DNA from: a bacterium
GTDB lineage: Bacteria; Patescibacteriota; Saccharimonadia; Saccharimonadales; Saccharimonadaceae
Assembly (NCBI GenBank): GCA_029565375.1
Contig: JAKQOF010000118.1
Span: 1-6,630 of the forward strand
Direction: 5' to 3'
DNA length: 6,630 nucleotides
The notes beneath the pieces were generated by a model, which worked only from the letters and a program-made list of their open reading frames with translations, did no database searches and had not been told where the DNA came from. Shown here piece by piece: positions 1-5,036 of this stretch (position 1 is the first letter of the stretch; the number at the start of each line of letters is the position of its first letter). The translations under genes and the position numbers were made by a program.

Positions 1-76
1 TTTCTTCTGGGAGGTTTTTCTCTTCTGCAATTGTGCGAACCGCGAGGGTTAGCTGTTTAATGTTGATTTCTTCCAT
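1..76 (-). CDS. nusA: Probable transcription termination/antitermination factor NusA, 5' end only
   Basis: Only the first 25 codons are in the window; the gene runs off the left edge. The ATG at 76-74 is preceded, eight bases upstream, by a perfect AAGGAG ribosome binding site, which fixes the start. The peptide begins MEEINIKQL and continues with AVRTIAEEKNLPEE. This resembles the first helix of bacterial NusA, where a segment of the type 'AxxxIAEEKGIPEE' is typical. NusA binds RNA polymerase and modulates pausing, termination and antitermination. The call rests on one short motif recognised from memory, so a different protein with a similar N-terminal helix is possible. It is the only gene here with a strong Shine-Dalgarno, and it lies just downstream of a hairpin and T-tract that may regulate it. 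Confidence 0.62.
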   Translation of the reverse strand, partial: MEEINIKQLTLAVRTIAEEKNLPEE

Positions 77-84
77 TGCTTTTT

Positions 85-90
85 CTCCTT
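85..90 (-). promoter_or_regulatory. Strong Shine-Dalgarno of the nusA-like gene
   Basis: On the minus strand AAGGAG lies eight bases before the ATG at 76-74. It is the only canonical ribosome binding site in the window and supports the start of this truncated gene. The other genes have weak sites or none. Confidence 0.8.
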
Positions 91-99
91 ATCTTTATG

Positions 100-123
100 A
101 AAAAATCCGACCTGCCGGCCGGA
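100..123 (-). terminator. Intrinsic terminator-like hairpin between the nuclease gene and nusA
   Basis: On the minus strand TCCGGCC, loop GGCA and GGTCGGA form a seven-pair stem (123-117 with 112-106, one G-U pair), followed by ATTTTTT. This is a standard Rho-independent terminator layout. It lies 46 bases after the stop of the 169-870 nuclease gene and 23 bases before the nusA-like ATG, so it can end the nuclease transcript. Because promoter-like sequence also lies between the nuclease stop and the hairpin, it could instead act as a leader attenuator for nusA. There is no T-tract on the plus strand. Confidence 0.7.
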
Positions 124-134
124 ATAATGTACTA

Positions 135-148
135 ATTGTAGTATATCA
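135..148 (-). promoter_or_regulatory. Candidate promoter -10 region for the nusA-like gene
   Basis: The minus strand here reads TGATATACTACAAT. It holds an extended -10 match, TGATATACT (148-140), and an overlapping TACAAT hexamer (140-135). Transcription would begin at about 128-134, just before the hairpin at 123-106, giving a leader of roughly 50-57 bases. I see no good -35 element. The alternative is that nusA is transcribed by read-through from upstream. Confidence 0.35.
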
Positions 149-168
149 AATATCCCTCATTGCTGCAA

Positions 169-870
169 CTACTGCGCTGGCAGACGTTGCGATGGGCAGC
201 TGGATAAGACGTTTATTATCGCATCCCGCTCAGCCTCAGTCACCCACAATCCATATTTTTGTTTGACGCTAATTTGTCGGGCAACGTACTGACAGCGAAA
301 CGGTTTATACGCAGGTAGCCATGTTGCTGCGTCGCCGTCAGACTTTTGTTGATTGGCGGGCCCGTCGACCGCAAGAAGCTCAAGCGGATCATTGGCAAGT
401 TCGACGCGCATCTCACGACTCAAAAGCTGTGCTCCTTTTTGCCATGCGTCCGATAGTGCGACCACGTGATCAATCTGCACATCATCACTTGTCCCACTTC
501 CTCGAACAAACTGTATATCTTTGCCAGTGTAGGGATCCCGTAACAATCCAGCAATGACATGGCACGCTTCGTCGACTTGAGTATCTGTCATATCGCGGTG
601 CAAAATAATATTTCGTGTGTCACATCCCTGAATCGTCGCCCAACCTGCGCCAAACTGCTCGCGCGAATAGTCCGTCTTTGGTGCACGTCCCTTTACCGGC
701 AAACCGTCAAGTGCACTTGTTGCTAGCTGCCCATTGTGAGTATCTGGTGTAGTGACCTGCGTTGATGATGAAGTCTGAGGACTGCTACCAGTGACAACAA
801 TAACAACGCCGATAATGACAAGAAAAAGCCCTACAGTGATAATCCGTCGAATTCTATACGGCTCAGCCAT
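169..870 (-). CDS. Membrane-anchored or secreted HNH-family (DUF1524 / GmrSD C-terminal type) nuclease
   Basis: This is a 233-residue protein. A short basic N-terminus (residues 5-9, YRIRR) precedes a hydrophobic stretch at about 10-27, then a Ser/Thr-rich linker to about 50. This suggests Sec export or an N-terminal anchor with the catalytic part outside the cell; there is no lipobox cysteine. The nuclease domain spans about 55-226. It carries DHV (D134-H135-V136) in QIDHVVALSDAW, the expected His-Me finger catalytic segment, followed by NDPLELLAVDGPANQQK (Asn160, Asn173), WLP, and YGLWVTEAERD. Cys83, Cys103, Cys193 and Cys225 could form disulfides, fitting an extracellular enzyme. The family cleaves nucleic acids; substrate preference cannot be read from sequence. 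I chose the ATG at 870-868 because the hydrophobic segment follows directly and a -10-like hexamer lies six bases upstream. An in-frame ATG at 933 would start inside the divergent gene. Actinobacterial homologues look very similar from memory, so transfer from a host is possible. Confidence 0.85.
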   Translation of the reverse strand: MAEPYRIRRIITVGLFLVIIGVVIVVTGSSPQTSSSTQVTTPDTHNGQLATSALDGLPVKGRAPKTDYSREQFGAGWATIQGCDTRNIILHRDMTDTQVDEACHVIAGLLRDPYTGKDIQFVRGSGTSDDVQIDHVVALSDAWQKGAQLLSREMRVELANDPLELLAVDGPANQQKSDGDAATWLPAYKPFRCQYVARQISVKQKYGLWVTEAERDAIINVLSSCPSQRLPAQ

Positions 871-876
871 ATATCT

Positions 877-882
877 ATTATG
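877..882 (-). promoter_or_regulatory. Candidate -10 element for the nuclease gene (leaderless start)
   Basis: The minus strand has CATAAT, five of six matches to TATAAT, preceded directly by TG. It ends six bases before the ATG at 870-868. Transcription would start at or within a base or two of the start codon, giving a leaderless mRNA. No Shine-Dalgarno is present and no -35 match is seen. Confidence 0.5.
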
Positions 883-888
883 CACGTT

Positions 889-897
889 TGCTACAAT
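889..897 (+). promoter_or_regulatory. Candidate extended -10 promoter for the aminopeptidase gene (leaderless start)
   Basis: TGCTACAAT matches the extended -10 pattern TGnTATAAT with one mismatch. It ends six bases before the ATG at 904-906, so the predicted transcript begins at the start codon. There is no ribosome binding site and no convincing -35 element at 869-874. The same nine bases precede the RNase HII gene at 4366-4374, which strengthens the call. Confidence 0.6.
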
Positions 898-903
898 AGA
901 TAT

Positions 904-3426
904 ATGCAGACTGTAAAACGACTTATCGACCAATTCATTCCAGGCAACTACAACCTCTCAATTAACCTCCAGCGCGAACAAAGAACCTTTTCAGGTATTG
1001 TCACTATCAAAGGTGCAGTCCAACCTGGCTCATCATCAATTAGTCTTCACGCTAAATTGCTCGACGTAGAGTCAGTGACGTTCGACGGCAAGGACGCTCA
1101 GTTTAGCCTTCAGGAGGACGACGAATTACGGATCACTCACGACGACATGAGCGTTGGTAATCACATTATTGTTGTAGCGTTTAGTGGCACGATCACTGAC
1201 GCAATGCACGGACTGTACCCTTGCTACTACCAGCATGACGGTGTCAAGAAAGAACTACTCGCGACACAATTTGAAAGTCACTATGCCCGCGAGGTTTTCC
1301 CTTGCATTGACGAACCTGCAGCAAAAGCGACATTTGACGTAACGCTAACAACCGAACCTGACGTTACAGTGCTTGGCAATATGCCGGTTAAAAAACAATC
1401 CGAGGAAAACGGATTGTTAGTAACGACGTTTAACACGACACCCCGCATGAGCGTGTACTTGCTTGCATGGGTTGTGGGTGAGCTTCACCGCAAAACCGCC
1501 GAGACAAAGCAGGGTGTTGAGGTCAACATCTGGGCAACACCAGCACAGCCTGCAAACAGTCTCGACTTCGCACTTGATATTGCTGTTCGAACAATCGAAT
1601 TCTACGACGAGTATTTTGACACGCCCTACCCACTGCCAAAGTCAGATCATGTCGCGCTGCCTGACTTTTCAAACGGCGCAATGGAAAACTGGGGGCTCAT
1701 CACCTATCGCGAAACAACACTTCTGGCTGACCCGCGAACGGCAAGTATTAGCAGCAAGCAGTACGTTGCACTGGTGATCGCTCACGAACTGGCACACCAA
1801 TGGTTCGGTAACCTCGTCACGATGAAGTGGTGGAATAACCTGTGGCTCAACGAAAGCTTTGCAACACTGATGGAATATATTGCCATTGACCATCTGCAAC
1901 CGAGTTGGAACATGTGGCTCGACTTCTCAACGAACGAAAGTATTCTTGCGCTCAGACGAGACAGTATTGATGGTGTTCAGTCGGTACAAATTGACGTTAA
2001 CCATCCAGATGAAATCGGTACAATCTTTGACGGCGCAATTGTCTACGCCAAAGGCGCACGTCTGCTTCGCATGTTGCAAAACTACATTGGTGACAAAGCG
2101 TTTCAGCAAGGTCTGAAGCAGTACTTTAAGGCACATGCTTATGCAAATACAGAGGCCGACGACCTATGGAATGCGTTGTCTCAATCAAGTGGAAAAGATA
2201 TTCAAACACTCATGCACGCCTGGCTTTCTCAGCCGGGCTACCCTGTCCTGCATGTTAACCGCGACGCGGACACAGTAACTCTCTCACAAGAACAATTTTT
2301 CGTTGGCCCACACGAACCATCTAATCGCCTATGGCCAATCCCATTGAACGCGTCTGCAGCCGAGATCCCAGAATTGCTATCAGACAAAACAGCTATAGTA
2401 AAAGGCACTGTTGATTCGCCACTACTATTCAACGTTGGTGACACCGCTCACTTTATTACACATTACGATTCATCAACGCTTTCTGAGCTCGTCCAGTCAG
2501 TTGCATCAGGCGAGGTCACGACAATTGATCGGCTGCAACTGCTTCATGAAGCCACGCTCCTTGCACGAGGAGGCATCCTGCCAAGTGTAGACTTGCTTAA
2601 ACTACTGACCGCGTACGAGCACGAAACAAGCGAGCATGTATGGACGATTATATTTATCGCGCTCGGCGAACTCCGAAAGTTTGTCGAAGACGATAGCGTT
2701 GCCGAGAAGAAGCTTCGCGCTCTTTCAGCATCCATTGCAAAAGAGGAATACGAACGTCTTGGCTGGACAGCAAAGCCCGGTGAAAGCGAAGAAGATACAA
2801 AACTACGTGGCACGATTATCAGTTTGACACTCTACGGTGAAAACAAGGACGCGATTAAAAAAGCACAAGAAATCTATGACGCTACTGCAGTTGAAGACAT
2901 TGATGGTGAACTACGCCCACTCATTATCAGCTCGGTCACCAGACATGGTGATGAAAAGGTCGTCAGTGATTTGCTGTCACTCTATACCTCTACCCACTCA
3001 AGCGACCTCAGGCAAGATATTGCTATTGGTATCACCAGCACACGTATACCGGAACAAATCGATCGCTTGCTGGAAACGATGAAAAATTCGCACATCGTCC
3101 GCCCGCAAGATGTCACTCGATGGTTCGTCTACCTCATTCGTGGTCGTGAAAGTCGCGAGAAGACATGGACATGGTTACGAGATAACTGGCAATGGGTCTT
3201 TGATACGTTTGGTAGTGACAAAAGCTACGATGATTATCCGCGCTATAGCGCCAGTGCGCTCTCGACGCAGACACACCTAGACGAATACAAGAAGTTCTTT
3301 AACCCGAAAAAAGATAACATCGCCTTAAAGCGTGTTATTACGATGGGTATCAGTGAAATCGAAGGACGATTGGAACTGATCGAGCGCGACGGCCCTGCAG
3401 TTCGTAGTGCGCTACACGATCTCTAA
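904..3426 (+). CDS. pepN: M1-family zinc metalloaminopeptidase (aminopeptidase N type)
   Basis: This 840-residue protein removes N-terminal amino acids from peptides. In order: an N-terminal beta domain (about 1-190) with the conserved region TQFESHYAREVFPCIDEP (about 121-138); the substrate-binding motif GAMEN at 258-262; the zinc motif HELAH with His294, Glu295 and His298; the third zinc ligand Glu317 in LNESF, at the standard spacing; and the transition-state Tyr381 in IVYAKGARLLRML. A beta-sandwich and a long helical ERAP1-like C-terminal domain (about 540-840) follow. All catalytic residues are intact and the length is normal for the family. There is no signal peptide, so it is probably cytosolic and recycles imported or endogenous peptides. 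I chose ATG 904 because the earlier in-frame ATG at 880 lies inside the promoter spacer. It is transcribed divergently from the nuclease and its last 15 bases overlap the end of the opposite-strand RNase HII fusion. The symbol reflects the family, not proven orthology to E. coli PepN. Confidence 0.93.
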   Translation: MQTVKRLIDQFIPGNYNLSINLQREQRTFSGIVTIKGAVQPGSSSISLHAKLLDVESVTFDGKDAQFSLQEDDELRITHDDMSVGNHIIVVAFSGTITDAMHGLYPCYYQHDGVKKELLATQFESHYAREVFPCIDEPAAKATFDVTLTTEPDVTVLGNMPVKKQSEENGLLVTTFNTTPRMSVYLLAWVVGELHRKTAETKQGVEVNIWATPAQPANSLDFALDIAVRTIEFYDEYFDTPYPLPKSDHVALPDFSNGAMENWGLITYRETTLLADPRTASISSKQYVALVIAHELAHQWFGNLVTMKWWNNLWLNESFATLMEYIAIDHLQPSWNMWLDFSTNESILALRRDSIDGVQSVQIDVNHPDEIGTIFDGAIVYAKGARLLRMLQNYIGDKAFQQGLKQYFKAHAYANTEADDLWNALSQSSGKDIQTLMHAWLSQPGYPVLHVNRDADTVTLSQEQFFVGPHEPSNRLWPIPLNASAAEIPELLSDKTAIVKGTVDSPLLFNVGDTAHFITHYDSSTLSELVQSVASGEVTTIDRLQLLHEATLLARGGILPSVDLLKLLTAYEHETSEHVWTIIFIALGELRKFVEDDSVAEKKLRALSASIAKEEYERLGWTAKPGESEEDTKLRGTIISLTLYGENKDAIKKAQEIYDATAVEDIDGELRPLIISSVTRHGDEKVVSDLLSLYTSTHSSDLRQDIAIGITSTRIPEQIDRLLETMKNSHIVRPQDVTRWFVYLIRGRESREKTWTWLRDNWQWVFDTFGSDKSYDDYPRYSASALSTQTHLDEYKKFFNPKKDNIALKRVITMGISEIEGRLELIERDGPAVRSALHDL

Positions 3427-4359
3427 AAAGTTCTCAACGTACGCAGGTTCGCCTGTGACTGATATTGCCGCAAGCCGTAACTGATGGCGCACCTCAGGAT
3501 GTTTTAATGCGTATAACTCGACAGCAAACGTCATCTGACGAAGCTTACGTGGAGTAATCGCAGCTAGTCCACCACCTTGCTGGGCATTCTTTCGGTACTT
3601 CACTTCACAAAAATACATGACATCGTCTTTGAGCGAGATGATGTCAATCTCACAAAACTTTGTCTTCCAGTTACGATCAATAATAGTGTGTCCATGATGT
3701 TCCAGATAATCCGTCGCAGCATCTTCTCCGCCGTCACCGATTTGCTTTGTTGTTACAACCAAAGTGCCGGTGTATGGCTGTTGTACGCCATCAGTTGTCC
3801 GATACTGCGCCAGTGGCGCAAACGACAATCGGTGAAGCGGTGTCACACCGTGCAGTTTAATTGCTGCCACGTGAGCACTTGTTCCATAGCCTACGTGATT
3901 TTTAAAGCCATACTCTGGATACAGTTCGTCTTGTTCGCTCATGTATGTATCGCGTGCTACTTTAGCAATAATCGAAGCGGCAGATACCGCTGGAACAAGT
4001 GAGTCAGCTTTTTTTAGTGTGGTTACGTATTGACCCTTTGTTGTATCTTTAAGGAAGTTGATTGTGCCATCAATAATAATCTCATGATACGTTGCGGCCA
4101 CTTGCTCGACTGCGCGCTTCGTCGCAAGTACTAACGCCGCAGATAAGCCGATATCGTCAATCTCCTGCGCACTCACCCACCCAAGTCCGTAGCCACTTGC
4201 CTGGTCGCGAATCATCAGATCTAGTTCTTCACGTCGTTTTTTCGACAGTTTTTTGCTATCCGCCAATCCTTCAACAGCTGCACCACCAAGCACGACAGCA
4301 CCAACAACCAGCGGCCCCGCCCATGGTCCTCGCCCTACTTCGTCTATCCCCAATATCAT
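3412..4359 (-). CDS. rnhB: Fusion protein: ribonuclease HII plus YraN/UPF0102 nuclease-like domain
   Basis: This 315-residue protein joins two domains in one frame. Residues 1-187 (4359-3799) are RNase HII, which cuts RNA in RNA-DNA hybrids and removes single ribonucleotides from DNA. The expected acidic residues are all present: Asp6 and Glu7 in GIDEVGRG, Asp97 in IIIDG, and Asp119 in KKADS, followed by SAASIIAKVARD, GYGT and HRLSF. After a linker at about 188-204, residues 205-315 (3747-3412) match the YraN/UPF0102 family. They have GEDAATDYL (Glu213), an RNW segment, EIDII (Glu237, Asp239) and EVKYR (Glu252, Lys254), a complete PD-(D/E)XK-like active site. The Gly usually before EID is Cys236. 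YraN function is uncertain. The start at 4359 places GIDEVGRG at the N-terminus as in the family; an upstream ATG at 4449 would run through the rplS terminator and promoter. The stop is TAG, inside the end of the convergent aminopeptidase gene. Confidence 0.92.
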   Translation of the reverse strand: MILGIDEVGRGPWAGPLVVGAVVLGGAAVEGLADSKKLSKKRREELDLMIRDQASGYGLGWVSAQEIDDIGLSAALVLATKRAVEQVAATYHEIIIDGTINFLKDTTKGQYVTTLKKADSLVPAVSAASIIAKVARDTYMSEQDELYPEYGFKNHVGYGTSAHVAAIKLHGVTPLHRLSFAPLAQYRTTDGVQQPYTGTLVVTTKQIGDGGEDAATDYLEHHGHTIIDRNWKTKFCEIDIISLKDDVMYFCEVKYRKNAQQGGGLAAITPRKLRQMTFAVELYALKHPEVRHQLRLAAISVTGEPAYVENFLEIV

Positions 4360-4365
4360 ATATGT

Positions 4366-4374
4366 ATTGTAGCA
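4366..4374 (-). promoter_or_regulatory. Candidate extended -10 promoter for the rnhB-yraN fusion (leaderless start)
   Basis: The minus strand reads TGCTACAAT, identical to the element before the aminopeptidase gene, and again ends six bases before an ATG (4359-4357). The longer stretches are nearly the same in both places: TTGCTACAAT, A, G or C, then ATATATG. No Shine-Dalgarno is present. The region where a -35 would sit falls in the loop of the rplS terminator. Confidence 0.6.
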
Positions 4375-4376
4375 AT

Positions 4377-4401
4377 AAAAAAACGCCCCGAGTAGGAGCG
4401 T
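4377..4401 (-). terminator. Intrinsic terminator of rplS
   Basis: On the minus strand ACGCTCC (4401-4395), a five-base loop, and GGGGCGT (4389-4383) form a seven-pair stem with one U-G pair, followed by a run of T ending at 4377. It lies 19 bases after the rplS stop and three bases before the rnhB extended -10 element, so termination and re-initiation share about 40 bp. Confidence 0.88.
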
Positions 4402-4420
4402 CTTTTCTATATCGTGAGTA

Positions 4421-4945
4421 CTACGCTTCTTCAGCGTGACGAGCTTCAACTTCAGCTTGCTTTGCAGTAAGTTCTGCTTCTTCGGCGGCCTTCTCGGCAG
4501 CTTTTTCTTCTGCAGCGATACGAGCTTCTTCTTTCAAGCGTGCTTCTTCTGCTTCAGCGTGTGGGTCAGTAACATCGTTAACGCCTTCACGGTCAAAGTT
4601 AACACCAGTAAGACGTGCACTTTTACCACTACGGTTGCGAAGGAATGAAAGATAGTTACGGCGAACCTTTGAACGACGAACAACTTCAATCTTTTCAACA
4701 AGTGGGCTGTGCAACATAAAGCCTTTTTCAACACCAACGCCACTGGCAACCTTGCGCACAGTGATGCGGCTTGTGTGTGAGTCTTTGCGGTCAGTTCGGA
4801 TCACTACACCTTCAAAGATCTGGATTCGCTCTTTGTTGCCTTCCTTAATCTTTTGGTGGACACGAACAGTATCACCACTGCGAACATCAACAACGTTCGC
4901 TTTTTTCTGTGCTTCATTTACTTTCTTAATTAGTTCAAAACTCAT
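4421..4945 (-). CDS. rplS: Large-subunit ribosomal protein L19 (bL19) with an acidic Ala/Glu C-terminal extension
   Basis: This 174-residue protein is longer than the roughly 115-residue norm for bL19, which sits at the interface of the 50S and 30S subunits. Residues 1-122 are a complete L19: GDTVRVHQKIKEGNKERIQIFEG, then VVIRT, ITVRKVASGVGVEKGF, the HSP of FMLHSPLVEKIEV, and the basic RRSKVRRNYLSFLRNRSGKSARL. From about 123 the protein becomes rich in Ala, Glu and Lys (AEEARLKEEARIAAEEKAAEK and onward), a likely single alpha-helix or coiled coil with net negative charge. The start at 4945 is chosen because MSFELIKKV fits the family; the in-frame ATG at 4987 would add a non-homologous basic stretch and consume the promoter region. 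Only a weak GTGAGA lies before it. A strong terminator follows the gene. Confidence 0.93.
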   Translation of the reverse strand: MSFELIKKVNEAQKKANVVDVRSGDTVRVHQKIKEGNKERIQIFEGVVIRTDRKDSHTSRITVRKVASGVGVEKGFMLHSPLVEKIEVVRRSKVRRNYLSFLRNRSGKSARLTGVNFDREGVNDVTDPHAEAEEARLKEEARIAAEEKAAEKAAEEAELTAKQAEVEARHAEEA

Positions 4946-4986
4946 TTTTCGTCTCACTTTACGTTTATCTATACAATCGACTATCA

Positions 4987-4995
4987 ACTATACCA
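4987..4995 (-). promoter_or_regulatory. Candidate extended -10 promoter for rplS
   Basis: The minus strand has TGGTATAGT, matching TGnTATAAT at all but one base. It lies in the 91-bp gap between the pilB stop and the rplS start, and predicts a leader of about 35 bases. A second possibility is TATAGA at 4973-4968, directly after a TG, giving a leader of about 16 bases. No good -35 is visible for either. I see no convincing terminator for pilB in this gap, so read-through from pilB is also possible. Confidence 0.4.
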
Positions 4996-5036
4996 CAGTA
5001 GTGGGGATTATGGAATAGCTAAGTAGGTGTTATAGC

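Larger units (their letters stand above)
871..903. repeat. Inverted repeat filling the divergent promoter spacer
   Basis: ATATCTATT (871-879) and AATAGATAT (895-903) are perfect 9-base inverted arms with a 15-base centre. They span exactly the 33 bp between the two start codons, so each ATG is preceded by AATAGATAT. The arms may be a regulator's operator, or may simply reflect two head-to-head leaderless promoters with the same -10-to-ATG sequence. Confidence 0.75.

Noticed and set aside
33..266. A 77-codon open frame on the plus strand at the left end
   Set aside because: It crosses the nusA start, the terminator and the end of the nuclease gene antisense to all three, with no ribosome binding site.
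880..903. Earlier in-frame start of the aminopeptidase at 880
   Set aside because: It lies within the inverted repeat and before the predicted -10 hexamer ends, so a transcript from the visible promoter would not contain it.
3577..4002. A 141-codon open frame on the plus strand opposite the RNase HII fusion
   Set aside because: It is antisense to conserved catalytic coding sequence, has no start signal, and its translation resembles no family I know.
4360..4449. N-terminal extension of the RNase HII fusion from an ATG at 4449
   Set aside because: The extra 30 residues would translate the rplS tail, the terminator hairpin and the promoter; the family motif GIDEVGRG begins right after the ATG at 4359.
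4421..4579. Low-complexity repeat as a tandem repeat or mobile insertion in rplS
   Set aside because: The codons vary and no exact repeat unit is kept; it is better explained as coding for an Ala/Glu-rich helix.
4993..5006. Small hairpin CCAC-TACT-GTGG between pilB and rplS as a pilB terminator
   Set aside because: The stem is only four pairs and no T-tract follows on the minus strand.
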